Below, piece after piece: positions 16,982-25,322 of a stretch of DNA of 64,000 bases. Made by a program: the position numbers and the translations under genes. Below the pieces are notes generated by a model. That model had not been told where the DNA came from and did not search any database. It was given only the letters and a program-made list of their open reading frames with translations. Position 1 is the first letter of the stretch. Each line of letters starts with the position of its first letter. Source of the DNA: Mesobacillus harenae (lineage in GTDB: Bacteria > Bacillota > Bacilli > Bacillales > Cytobacillaceae); the NCBI RefSeq assembly GCF_013343715.1, contig NZ_JABUNR010000002.1, positions 310,001-374,000 of the forward strand. Direction: 5' to 3'.

Positions 16982-18034
16982 TTATTCCTTAGAAGCAGCT
17001 TCGATTGCATCGTATACTTCTTGAACTGTATCTTTACCAATTTTGTCAGCATACTTATCGATTACTGGCTGAACAAGCTCTTTCATTTCTGCATGCTGTT
17101 CAGGAGCGATTTCAGTGTAAGTTACACCTTCAGCTTGTAGATCTTGTAGGTATTGCTCATTTGCTTCACGGTTTAACTGACGCTCGTATACTCCAGCTTC
17201 AACAGAAGCTTCTCTTACGATTTGCTGTTGCTCTTCTGTTAATCCATCATAGAAAGTTTTGCTCATTAGGAATACAAACGGGCTATAAATATGGTTTGTA
17301 TTTGATACATGATCTTGTACTTCATAGAATTTTGATAGGTAAATGGTTGCAAATGGGTTTTCTTGCCCATCAACAGTACCTTGCTGCATTGCAGTAAATA
17401 GTTCAGTAAATGCCATTGGAGTTGGGTTTGCACCTAGCGCACGGAACGCTTCTAAGTGTAAATCATTTTCCATTGTACGAAGCTTCAAGCCTTTAAAGTC
17501 AGCTGCACTAGCAATTGCTCTTTCGCTATTTGATACTTGGCGGAATCCATTTTCCCAATATGATAAACCAATTAAGTTTTGATCCTCTAATTTATCTAGG
17601 AATTTCTGTCCAACTTCACCGTCTAATACTTTATCAGCCACTTCTTCACTTGGGAACAAGAATGGGAAGTCGAATACGCTGAATTCAGGAACAAAGTTAG
17701 CTAAAGGTGCTGTTGAAGGAATTACTACCTCTTGGCTTCCTAATTGCAATGCTTCCGTCATAGTACGGTCATCACCAAGCTGTCCACTGTGATAAGTTTC
17801 AACAACAATTTGGCCATCTGTTTTCTCTTCAACGATTTCTTTAAACTTTAAAAGTCCTTTATATTGTGGATGTGAATCATTTAATCCAATTCCAGCGCGG
17901 ATCGTTTTCTTTTCAGCAGTGTCAGCGCTTTCTTTATCGTCAGCATTTTCTCCACCTTCGTTATTCCCCCCGCCACAGGCTGCAAGAGCAAGAACAAGAA
18001 ATGCAGTTAAGATTAATCCAAGAAACTTTTTCAT
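16982..18034 (-). CDS. TRAP transporter substrate-binding lipoprotein (DctP family)
   Basis: 350 residues. The signal peptide ends LALAAC with Cys20 lipidated, followed by a Gly/Asn/Glu linker. DctP features are GLNDSHPQYKGLLKFKE, YWENGFRQVSN, the conserved Arg in FKGLKLRTMEND (carboxylate ligand), NPTPMAFTELFTAMQQGTVDGQENP and the C-terminal helix. It is tethered outside the membrane and delivers a sugar acid to DctQM. Given dgoD in the operon and 6-phosphogluconate dehydrogenase just upstream, D-galactonate or gluconate are the likely ligands. Confidence 0.93.
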   Translation of the reverse strand: MKKFLGLILTAFLVLALAACGGGNNEGGENADDKESADTAEKKTIRAGIGLNDSHPQYKGLLKFKEIVEEKTDGQIVVETYHSGQLGDDRTMTEALQLGSQEVVIPSTAPLANFVPEFSVFDFPFLFPSEEVADKVLDGEVGQKFLDKLEDQNLIGLSYWENGFRQVSNSERAIASAADFKGLKLRTMENDLHLEAFRALGANPTPMAFTELFTAMQQGTVDGQENPFATIYLSKFYEVQDHVSNTNHIYSPFVFLMSKTFYDGLTEEQQQIVREASVEAGVYERQLNREANEQYLQDLQAEGVTYTEIAPEQHAEMKELVQPVIDKYADKIGKDTVQEVYDAIEAASKE

Positions 18035-18209
18035 TTGTAAATCCCCCTAATTAGTATATTTATGATAATTTAATAATTATTTCAGCTTTATCATTGGCAG
18101 CGTAGTATCGATTCCTCACCTCCTACAAATATCACAGACTGTTCCACCCCACTAAGCAACAGGATGTCTGCTCAGCAGAGTTTTCCAGCTCGTGTTAAGT
18201 CCAGCAGAA

Positions 18210-19106
18210 TTATTTTTTAACTACAGCATGGCCGCCAAACTCATTGCGCAATGCTGCTACTACTTTTCCAGTAAAAGTATCATCCTCTAGTGAGCGGTAT
18301 CTCATTAATAATGAAAGAGTGATAACCGGTGCTGGCACTTGTAAATCTAAAGCAGTTTCAACAGTCCATTTACCTTCACCCGAAGAATTCATAACCCCGC
18401 GAATTTCTTCTAGCTTTGGATCTTTAGAGAAGGCGTTTTCGGTTAATTCCATTAACCAGGACCTGACAACAGAACCGTTATTCCATACTTTAGCTACACC
18501 TTCATAATCGTAATCGAATTCGCTTTTTTCAAGAATATCAAAGCCTTCTGCAATTGCTTGCATCATGCCATATTCAATTCCATTATGAATCATTTTTAAA
18601 AAGTGGCCGCTGCCTAAAGGACCCGAATAGAAGTAGCCGTTTTCTACTGTAATATCTTTAAAAAGAGGTTCAATCGTCTTAAAGACGTCTTTGTCTCCTC
18701 CAACCATTAAGCAAGCACCATTTCGCGCACCGTCTACCCCGCCGCTAGTACCGCAATCATAAAAATAGATTCCTTTTTCAAGGAGTCTGTTTCCTTGTTG
18801 GACCGAATTCTTATAATTTGAATTCCCACCGTCAATGATAATATCACCTGGTTCTAAGAGCGTTTCTAATGTAGAGATCACTCTTTCCGTAATATCACCC
18901 GCAGGAACCATTAACCAAATTATTCTTGGGGTTTCTAGCTGCTGAACAACTTCTTCTAAGCTAAAGGCTCCAATAGCACCTTTGGCAGAAATGTTTGTTA
19001 CCTGTTCTGCGTTAACATCATTGGCAACTACCTCATGGCCATGATCCAGTAAGTTAAGCGCTAAGTTATAACCCATTTTCCCAAGGCCGACCATTGCTAA
19101 TTTCAT
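18210..19106 (-). CDS. 6-phosphogluconate dehydrogenase, decarboxylating (short, NAD-type, YqeC/GntZ-like)
   Basis: 298 residues, matching the short Gnd-related subgroup rather than the 470-residue classical enzyme. The Rossmann motif is MVGLGKMGYNLALNLL. The substrate loop IDGGNSNYKNS, the GTSGGVDGARNGACLMVGG family signature in shortened form near residue 120, and the catalytic Lys in FLKMIHNGIEYGMMQ are all present. It oxidises 6-phosphogluconate to ribulose 5-phosphate and CO2. It begins the leftward block and is divergent from the RpiR regulator; gluconokinase lies 1.7 kb to the right. Together they form a gluconate branch. Confidence 0.9.
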   Translation of the reverse strand: MKLAMVGLGKMGYNLALNLLDHGHEVVANDVNAEQVTNISAKGAIGAFSLEEVVQQLETPRIIWLMVPAGDITERVISTLETLLEPGDIIIDGGNSNYKNSVQQGNRLLEKGIYFYDCGTSGGVDGARNGACLMVGGDKDVFKTIEPLFKDITVENGYFYSGPLGSGHFLKMIHNGIEYGMMQAIAEGFDILEKSEFDYDYEGVAKVWNNGSVVRSWLMELTENAFSKDPKLEEIRGVMNSSGEGKWTVETALDLQVPAPVITLSLLMRYRSLEDDTFTGKVVAALRNEFGGHAVVKK

Positions 19107-19167
19107 ATATCTGTAACCCCTTTCACAGCATTGTGTGAAAATTTATTTCTTATGAACTCATTATATA

Positions 19168-19248
19168 ACGAATATTTTTTATTTCAAGCGTTTACATGAA
19201 AAAATATTTTTTTATTAGTTTTTGTTTCGTGAAAAATATTTTTTTTTT
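19168..19248. promoter_or_regulatory. Three AT-rich GAAAAATATTTTTT repeats, candidate RpiR operators
   Basis: Related sites occur at 19168-19184 (ACGAATATTTTTTATTT), 19194-19213 (around TGAAAAAATATTTTTT) and 19227-19248 (around GTGAAAAATATTTTTT). They lie between the divergent 6-phosphogluconate dehydrogenase and RpiR-family genes. RpiR proteins bind short AT-rich dyads, so these are the best candidate operators, but this is inference. Confidence 0.45.
19183..19196. promoter_or_regulatory. Candidate CcpA cre site 1
   Basis: TTCAAGCGTTTACA matches the cre consensus TGWAANCGNTNWCA except at positions 2 and 3. It sits in the divergent regulatory region. Confidence 0.4.
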
Positions 19249-19280
19249 GATTTTTGTATTATGATAGATATAACTCTTAA

Positions 19281-19294
19281 TGGAAGCGATTACG
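19281..19294. promoter_or_regulatory. Candidate CcpA cre site 2
   Basis: TGGAAGCGATTACG matches cre except at positions 3 and 14, and lies 76 bases before the RpiR-family start. Carbon catabolite control of gluconate genes would fit. Confidence 0.4.
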
Positions 19295-19369
19295 GCAGCT
19301 ATTGTTTTTCACTGACTATCTTTTTAAAACCCATCTGTGACGCTTTAATTCTGTTTAAAAGGAGAATAC

Positions 19370-20230
19370 ATGATGATTGAATCACAATCACCTTATTGCT
19401 TTACTAGGATCCGCGCTGTATATTCGCAATTAAGCATCAAAGAAAAGACGGTAGCCAAGTATATTTTGGACCATCCTGATAAAATTATTCATTCTACAAT
19501 AAGTCAGATTGCTGAAGATCTAAACGTCGCTGATGCAACTGTATTTCGTCTTTGTAAGCGTTTAGGATTTAAAGGTTATCAAGCAATGAAAATTGCCCTA
19601 GCTTCTGAAATGACTTCTCCGATGAATGACATTCACGAAACCATTTCATTGGATGATGACGAAGGAACGATCGCTGAAAAAATTTTTAAAGCCAATATCA
19701 GAACGCTCGAGGACACCTTGCAAATAATAGATGGAAAGCAGTTTAAAAAAGCGGTAGAAGCATTGACAAAGGCTAGGAAGGTTGATTTTTACGGGAGTGG
19801 CGGATCAGGAGCCATTGCTATGGATGCTAACCATAAGTTTATGCGAAGTGGGTTGCTAACGAGCTGCTATACGGACGCACATCTTCAAATCATGAGCGCT
19901 TCTCAGCTAACAAATCAGGATGTTGTGGTTTGTATCTCTCATTCTGGGGCAAGTAAAGATATTCTGGACTCAGTAGACGTAGCTAAGGCAAGCGGAGCAA
20001 CGATTATAGGAATTACCCATTTCGCTAAGACACCTTTAACTGCGAAGGCAGACATCTCGCTGCTTACTGTCTCGGAAGAAACAGAATTCAGATCAGAGGC
20101 ACTAGCCTCCCGTCTTGCGCAATTAAGCATTATCGATGCATTATTTGTGAATGTGAGTGTAAAACTACAAGATAAATTAAAACCATCTTTACGAAAGATG
20201 CGAGCTGCCATTTCTCTTAAACGAATCTAA
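19370..20230 (+). CDS. RpiR/MurR-family transcriptional regulator with SIS domain
   Basis: 286 residues. The N-terminal RpiR-type helix-turn-helix (IRAVYSQLSIKEKTVAKYI ... TISQIAEDLNVADATVFRLC, residues 13-62) is joined to a C-terminal SIS domain whose phosphosugar loop is YGSGGSGAIAMDANHKF. A second loop is ISHSGASKD. Such proteins sense a phosphorylated sugar, here most likely 6-phosphogluconate or KDPG. AAGGAG lies 5 bases before the first of two adjacent ATG codons. It is divergent from the 6-phosphogluconate dehydrogenase gene and upstream of gluconokinase, and it probably controls both. Confidence 0.9.
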   Translation: MMIESQSPYCFTRIRAVYSQLSIKEKTVAKYILDHPDKIIHSTISQIAEDLNVADATVFRLCKRLGFKGYQAMKIALASEMTSPMNDIHETISLDDDEGTIAEKIFKANIRTLEDTLQIIDGKQFKKAVEALTKARKVDFYGSGGSGAIAMDANHKFMRSGLLTSCYTDAHLQIMSASQLTNQDVVVCISHSGASKDILDSVDVAKASGATIIGITHFAKTPLTAKADISLLTVSEETEFRSEALASRLAQLSIIDALFVNVSVKLQDKLKPSLRKMRAAISLKRI

Positions 20231-20286
20231 TAATTTGGCTATTTTCTAAAAGATTGTTGTTTTTGCATGAGTTGTGAAAACTAAAG

Positions 20287-20520
20287 TTGATTGGAGCGGA
20301 AGGTGCGAGACTCCTCGAAATTCCTTATTATGCTATAGCATAATTTCGTGCCATGTAAATTCACGGATGCTCTTGTGCTATCGCATTTCCTTCGTGCGTG
20401 GGCTTACTCGAGGAAGTTCTTCAATGTCCAGCGGGATCTGCGGGACAGTGAGACCCCACAGACGCTAATGCGAGGCCACTGAAAATCTCCTGATTTTAAG
20501 TTTTCCTCAGGAGTCCTGAT
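20287..20520. repeat. GC-rich Bacillaceae intergenic repeat, copy 1, interrupted
   Basis: Starts TTGATTGGAGCGGAAGGTGC and resumes after about 115 bases with GCGGGATCTGCGGGACAGTG, matching the intact copy at 20621. The intervening DNA contains a perfect 18-bp palindrome (20327-20344, centred on CTATAG) and arms TCCTCGA/TCGAGGA at its ends, like a small hairpin insertion. No open reading frame is supported across this stretch. Confidence 0.6.
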
Positions 20521-20620
20521 ATGAAAAGTTGGCTTTCTATTCCGTAACTTGGAAATAATTCGGCAGTTTTCTTATTATAAAGAATTTGAGTTTTATCCTT
20601 AGTTAGGTTTGGTAGCACCA

Positions 20621-20755
20621 GGTTGATTGGAGCAGAAGGTGCGAGACTCCTGCGGGATCAGTGGGACAGGTGAGACCCCGGAAGTGCTTTAGCACTGAGG
20701 AGGCTCACCGCCCGCCCCGCGGAAAGCGAAGTGCCTGGAGTGTAAATCAACCGGC
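20621..20755. repeat. GC-rich Bacillaceae intergenic repeat, copy 2, intact
   Basis: About 135 bp from GTTGATTGGAGCAGAAGG to GGAGTGTAAATCAACC, with inverted ends (GGTTGATT/AATCAACC) and internal complementary blocks (AAGTGCTTTAGCACT and others). It is much more GC-rich than its surroundings. I recognise it as a type of structured intergenic repeat common in Bacillaceae genomes; its function is unknown to me. It lies just upstream of gluconokinase. Confidence 0.65.
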
Positions 20756-20798
20756 AAGTTTACAGAGCCAAAAAGATTAATAAAGAAGGTGCCATTTT

Positions 20799-22271
20799 TT
20801 GAATAAATCAATTGTAATTGGACTTGATATAGGAACAACTAGTGTTAAAGCAATCGCTTTTAATACTAGAGGCAATGTAGTTGGAGAAAAAGAAGTTGAA
20901 TACCCGCTTTACACACCACATCCGAACTGGGCCGAACAAGATCCTTTAGAAATCGAAAACGCAACAATAAACGCCATACACCAATTAGTAAAATCACATA
21001 ATCTTGATCCTGCTTCTTTACTCGCTATCGGGCTCTCAAGTGCCATGCACTCCCTTATCTGTATGGACAAAAATGGTGAACCATTATCTCCATCTATTAC
21101 ATGGGCGGATGGACGCGCTTCAAATCAGGCTGCGCTACTGCGAGAGCATGGCGGGCTCCTATATCAGGCAACCGGGACTCCTATTCATCCTATGTCTCCC
21201 TTAGTTAAGCTTATATGGATGAAGGAACATAATTACGAACCATATTTATCAGCGGCAAAATTTGTCTCTATTAAAGAATTCTTATTATATCGCTGGTTCG
21301 GAACCGAGATCGTTGATTATTCCATTGCGTCTGCAACTGGTTTATTCGATTTAACAAGTAAACAATGGAATGATGACGCACTCCAAGCAGCTGGAATTAC
21401 AAAAGATAAACTCTTTAAACCTGTTCCCCCTTCAGAAGTTATAACAGGTTTAAACAAGGAAGTTGCTCAGAAACTTGGAATTCCAGCCGACACCCCATTT
21501 GTTATAGGTGCAAGTGATGGTCCATTGGCAAACCTGGGAATCGGAGCGATCAACCCTGGAGAAGTGGCCATCACTATCGGTACAAGTGGTGCAATTAGGC
21601 AAATTGTGTCTGCACCTAAAACAGATGAGTTACAGGAAACCTTTTGTTATAACTTCACAGAATCACTTTCTCTGATCGGCGGGCCAACGAATAATGGCGG
21701 AATTGTGCTGAGATGGCTAAGAGATACACTAGGCTATAATGATAGCTATGAAAACCTTACTTCCCTTGCAGCAAAAGTAGACCCTGGCGCAGAAGGATTA
21801 ATATTCCTTCCATATCTAAATGGAGAAAGAGCACCGATGTGGAACTCTCAATTAAGAGGCAATTTATTCGGTTTATCATTACGACACGGAAAAGAGCATA
21901 TTGTGAGAGCAGGTTTGGAAGGTGTCATATACAGTATTTTTCATGTTGGACAAGCACTAGAACGGCTTGCAGGAGAACCAACAAAAATACTCGCAAGTGG
22001 CGGGTTTGCCCGATCACCGTTGTGGCTTCAAATCCTTGCTGACGTCTTCAACCAGGAAGTACAGGTTCCGATAAGTTATCAGAGCTCAGCATGGGGTGCT
22101 GCATGGGTAGCCTTATATGGTATAGGTGAAGTCAAAGACCTCGCCTCGATCAAAGAACACATCCCAATGCAAGGCCATTATACCCCAAACGCAGACAACC
22201 ATAAGATTTACAAAGAAAGATTCTCAGTCTACAAAGAACTCTCAGAAGTCATCAATAAGCAATACTTGTAG
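20799..22271 (+). CDS. gntK: Gluconokinase, FGGY family
   Basis: 490-residue FGGY carbohydrate kinase. The first phosphate motif is GLDIGTTSVKA, the substrate lobe shows SSAMHSLICMD and TWADGRA, the second phosphate motif is TIGTSGAIR, then GGPTNNGGIVLRWLRD and the adenosine motif ASGGFARSPLW. The start is a TTG after GAAGGTG; no upstream ATG is in frame. Its motifs agree with Bacillus gluconokinase better than xylulokinase, and the neighbours (6-phosphogluconate dehydrogenase, RpiR regulator, hexonate TRAP system) support gluconate. Its product would feed the adjacent dehydrogenase. Confidence 0.8.
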   Translation: MNKSIVIGLDIGTTSVKAIAFNTRGNVVGEKEVEYPLYTPHPNWAEQDPLEIENATINAIHQLVKSHNLDPASLLAIGLSSAMHSLICMDKNGEPLSPSITWADGRASNQAALLREHGGLLYQATGTPIHPMSPLVKLIWMKEHNYEPYLSAAKFVSIKEFLLYRWFGTEIVDYSIASATGLFDLTSKQWNDDALQAAGITKDKLFKPVPPSEVITGLNKEVAQKLGIPADTPFVIGASDGPLANLGIGAINPGEVAITIGTSGAIRQIVSAPKTDELQETFCYNFTESLSLIGGPTNNGGIVLRWLRDTLGYNDSYENLTSLAAKVDPGAEGLIFLPYLNGERAPMWNSQLRGNLFGLSLRHGKEHIVRAGLEGVIYSIFHVGQALERLAGEPTKILASGGFARSPLWLQILADVFNQEVQVPISYQSSAWGAAWVALYGIGEVKDLASIKEHIPMQGHYTPNADNHKIYKERFSVYKELSEVINKQYL

Positions 22272-22284
22272 GCAGGTAATAAAT

Positions 22285-22464
22285 GGATGGTGCCTGGCAC
22301 TAAATGGATGGTGCCTGGCACCGCCCATTTAGTGTAAAATCACCTTCAATTTAACGCTAATTCTTTGTTAATCAAACGATTGATTAGCTGATTTATCAAT
22401 GTTTTCGGAACCTTATTAGATAAAAAACAGGCACCTTCCAGAAAGCTGGAAGGTGCCTGTCACC
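22285..22464. repeat. Composite REP element C (180 bp)
   Basis: Right end AGGCACCTTCCAG-AAAG-CTGGAAGGTGCCTGTCACC. The left end is altered to two tandem TGGATGGTGCCTGGCAC units followed by GCCCATTT, as in element B. The core keeps TAATCAA-ACGA-TTGATTA (22369-22386) and TTTATCAATGTTTTCGGAACCTT, clearly homologous to element B. It separates convergent gntK and the peptide-transporter ATPase gene. Confidence 0.8.
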
Positions 22465-22466
22465 GT

Positions 22467-23429
22467 TTAGTATAAATGGCATGCTACAAAGTGGTCTTTT
22501 TGGACTTCTTTTAGTTCGGGACGCTGTTCTTTGCAGATGGCCATGCAGGCTGAGCAGCGGGTGTGGAAGGCGCAGCCGGATGGGGGGTTCTGCGGGCTGG
22601 GCACGTCCCCTTTTAGAATAATTCTTTCGCGTTTGATCAGCGGATTCGGTACGGGAACAGCAGACATTAATGCCTGTGTGTATGGGTGGAGCGGCTCTTT
22701 ATAAAGAGCATTTTTCGGCGCAAGCTCTGCCATTCTTCCCAAGTACATGACTCCGACCCGTGTACTGATGTGCTTGACTACGCTTAAATCATGAGCGATG
22801 AATAAGTACGTGAGATTAAACTCTTCCTGCAAATCCTGAAGCAGGTTTAAAACTTGCGCTTGGATCGAAACGTCAAGGGCTGATACTGGTTCATCAGCGA
22901 TAATCAGCTTTGGATTCAGCATAAGTGCACGCGCAATTCCAATTCTCTGACGCTGTCCGCCGCTGAATTCATGTGGATAGCGGTCAGCAAATGCCCTGTT
23001 TAAACCTACCTTCTCCAAAATTTCTTCCATTTTTTCTTCCCGTTCTTTGATAGTAGAGATTTTATGAATCCTAAGCGGCTCGGTGACGATATTACTGATT
23101 TTTTTACGTGAATTTAACGAAGCGTACGGATCCTGGAAAATCATTTGCAGCTCTTTCCGGTACGGCTTCATTTCCCGAAAGCTCAAATCGGACAGGTTTT
23201 TATCATCATAGACGACCTCCCCTGCTGTCGGCTTGATCAGCTGTAAAACCGTCCGTCCTAATGTTGATTTTCCACAGCCGCTTTCTCCTACAAGTCCAAG
23301 TGACTCGCCCTCATGGAGAGTAAAACTGACATCATCGACAGCTTTTACATAGCCAGTTGTTCTTTGTAAAACACCGCTTTTAACAGGGTAGTATTTTTTT
23401 AGATTGCGAACTTGCAGCAGTTCAGCCAT
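22467..23429 (-). CDS. Peptide ABC transporter ATP-binding protein (OppF/DppF type)
   Basis: 320 residues. Walker A is GESGCGKST, the Q-loop is MIFQDPYASLN, the signature SGGQRQRIGIARAL and Walker B LIIADEPVSALD. The C-terminal oligopeptide extension has the Cys-rich GCAFHTRCSACMAIC segment. The ATG at 23429 follows AAGGAGGA by 8 bases and overlaps the upstream ATPase stop by 8 bases (ATGGCTGA), indicating translational coupling. It pairs with the OppD-type ATPase to power the DppBC-like permease. It is the last gene of the operon. Confidence 0.92.
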   Translation of the reverse strand: MAELLQVRNLKKYYPVKSGVLQRTTGYVKAVDDVSFTLHEGESLGLVGESGCGKSTLGRTVLQLIKPTAGEVVYDDKNLSDLSFREMKPYRKELQMIFQDPYASLNSRKKISNIVTEPLRIHKISTIKEREEKMEEILEKVGLNRAFADRYPHEFSGGQRQRIGIARALMLNPKLIIADEPVSALDVSIQAQVLNLLQDLQEEFNLTYLFIAHDLSVVKHISTRVGVMYLGRMAELAPKNALYKEPLHPYTQALMSAVPVPNPLIKRERIILKGDVPSPQNPPSGCAFHTRCSACMAICKEQRPELKEVQKDHFVACHLY

Positions 23430-24411
23430 ATTTTTGTTCCTCCTTGTCATAAAGCCAGCAGCTCGTCGCATGGGAATTTCCTAATGAAACAAGTGGCGGC
23501 TCGGCTGTATAGCAATGAGGCATCGCCTGAGAACAGCGTGGTGCAAACCTGCACCCCTGGGGCATTTCCTCTGGCAGCGGCACACTCCCTGGTATAGCAT
23601 TAAGGCGGTTCTGGTCATTAATCAATGTCGGCATTGATCCAAGCAGCCCCTTTGTGTATGGGTGTTTTGGATCCACAAACAGCTCTTTTACAGGAGCTTC
23701 CTCCACAACCTTGCCCGCATACATCACGACAACCCTGTCGCAAACCTCGGCAACAACGCCTAAATCATGGGTAATTAGAATGACGGCGGTGTTCGATTCT
23801 CTCTGGATCTCTTTTATTAAATCCAGAATCTGTGCTTGAATGGTAACGTCGAGTGCGGTCGTTGGCTCATCTGCAATCAGGAGCTTTGGCTGAAGCGTGA
23901 GTGCGATCGCAATCATGACACGCTGCCTCATACCACCGGAAAGCTGATGCGGATATTCATCCATAATCTGCTCGGCACGTGGAATCCCAACCTTTTTCAG
24001 CATTTCTACAGATCGCGTCCAGCACTCGCGCTTTGATACCTTTTCATGAGCAAGAATCATCTCTTTCATCTGGTACCCAATTGTCAGGACAGGATTTAAT
24101 GAAGTCATTGGATCCTGAAAAATCATCGAAATGTCTTTACCTCTAACCCGGCGATAATCGGCGTCACTCAGTTTTGTAAGAGAAGTTCCATTAAAAAGAA
24201 TATCGCTGTTCCTGCCGATTTGGCTCATTTCCTTTGGCAGGAGACCCATGATTGCCAACGATGTAACGCTTTTTCCGCAGCCTGACTCCCCCACGATCCC
24301 AAGCATCTCTCCTTCGTTAACAGCGAAACTAATTTCACCCACGGTCGATATCATTTCTTTATCTTTTCTGAACTTAATTTCTAAATCTTTGACTTCTAAT
24401 AGAGCTGTCAT
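23422..24411 (-). CDS. Peptide ABC transporter ATP-binding protein (OppD/DppD type)
   Basis: 329 residues with Walker A GESGCGKSVTS, IFQDPMTSLNPV, signature LSGGMRQRVMIAIAL, Walker B LLIADEPTTALDVT, and the C-terminal oligopeptide domain with CRFAPRCSQAMPHC. It starts 5 bases after the DUF1028 gene and is coupled to the OppF-type gene. The partner ATPase is distinguishable by signature wording, so the two form a heterodimer as in other Opp/Dpp systems. Confidence 0.92.
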   Translation of the reverse strand: MTALLEVKDLEIKFRKDKEMISTVGEISFAVNEGEMLGIVGESGCGKSVTSLAIMGLLPKEMSQIGRNSDILFNGTSLTKLSDADYRRVRGKDISMIFQDPMTSLNPVLTIGYQMKEMILAHEKVSKRECWTRSVEMLKKVGIPRAEQIMDEYPHQLSGGMRQRVMIAIALTLQPKLLIADEPTTALDVTIQAQILDLIKEIQRESNTAVILITHDLGVVAEVCDRVVVMYAGKVVEEAPVKELFVDPKHPYTKGLLGSMPTLINDQNRLNAIPGSVPLPEEMPQGCRFAPRCSQAMPHCYTAEPPLVSLGNSHATSCWLYDKEEQKYG

Positions 24412-24416
24412 ATCAA

Positions 24417-25310
24417 TCAGTCCTTTTGTGCCGCTAATTCTTGGATAAATTCCACGACTTTCTTATCGATAGAGCCCTTTTCCATAACCCGCTCGTCAAA
24501 GTTTTCGATCAAGTGGAATGAATGAATTGCTTCGTATACTTCTTCATCAGATGGGTCCTCAGTCTTGATGTAACCAAGTTTTTGAAGCAAGGCCGTCAGC
24601 TCTGCTTTTAACTCACCATCAACAGATAAAATATCTTCTTCCTTCGGCTTTTGGAAGTAAAGCAGGTGCAGCTTGAGAATCCGTGTTAATTCTTTGACTG
24701 GTTCCTCGTGATCATCAATTCGCAAATCAATATAGCGGTCCGTGACTCCGCCATAACCGCCATTTTCTTTTACCACAAGCAAGGCTGCTGACTGCTTGCC
24801 GCGGCTGTCTCCGCCTGCATCTTCACCAGCCTGTAGCGAAGCTGTCAGCCGGGATGCCAAATCTCCTTGGGCATTTTGAAAAGCGTCTGCCATGGCTTGA
24901 ACAACATCTTCTCCCGTTAAAATATTCCCTTGGACTGCAAAATTGAAGCCTGATATGCCGCCTGCCCATGTGTAACATTCTGTACCGGTAAAAGTTGCAC
25001 TGTTTCCGCTGGCATCAACAAATCCTGCTTGGCGAACTTCTTTATTTTCATCTTCCTCTGTTAAAATACGGCTCGTTTCTTCCGCACTTTTGCCTGCTTC
25101 CATTAGTTCCAATCCGCGTATTCCATATAAAGGATTTACCCATGATTGAGTGGCAATGGCGCCTACTCCGGCTTTCGCCCATGGCACGAGGGATCCAACG
25201 GACAGAAACTTTGAGGCAACCGCTACTCCAAGCTCGCCCGTTTCAGGATCACGTCCAACGATGGAAAAAGTATTAACATAATCACGAGGGATTTTTAGGT
25301 TGTTAGTCAT
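24417..25310 (-). CDS. DUF1028 family protein (Ntn-hydrolase-like), long form
   Basis: 297 residues. The first about 210 form the DUF1028 domain: TFSIVGRDPETGELGVAVASK, GVGAIATQSWVNPLYG, VQGNILTGEDVVQAMADAF and GEDAGGDSRGKQSAALLVV. The fold is related to N-terminal-nucleophile hydrolases in architecture, but no reaction is established to my knowledge. About 85 extra C-terminal residues form a helical domain absent from the shorter paralogue at 48492. AGGAGG lies 8 bases before the ATG. It sits inside the peptide ABC operon between permease and ATPase genes, which suggests processing of an imported amide or peptide. Confidence 0.85.
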   Translation of the reverse strand: MTNNLKIPRDYVNTFSIVGRDPETGELGVAVASKFLSVGSLVPWAKAGVGAIATQSWVNPLYGIRGLELMEAGKSAEETSRILTEEDENKEVRQAGFVDASGNSATFTGTECYTWAGGISGFNFAVQGNILTGEDVVQAMADAFQNAQGDLASRLTASLQAGEDAGGDSRGKQSAALLVVKENGGYGGVTDRYIDLRIDDHEEPVKELTRILKLHLLYFQKPKEEDILSVDGELKAELTALLQKLGYIKTEDPSDEEVYEAIHSFHLIENFDERVMEKGSIDKKVVEFIQELAAQKD

Positions 25311-25322
25311 CTGTTATTCCTC

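Noticed and set aside
20274-20468. 64-aa frame across the GC-rich repeat
   Set aside because: It translates repeat DNA, has no ribosome site and no protein-like features.
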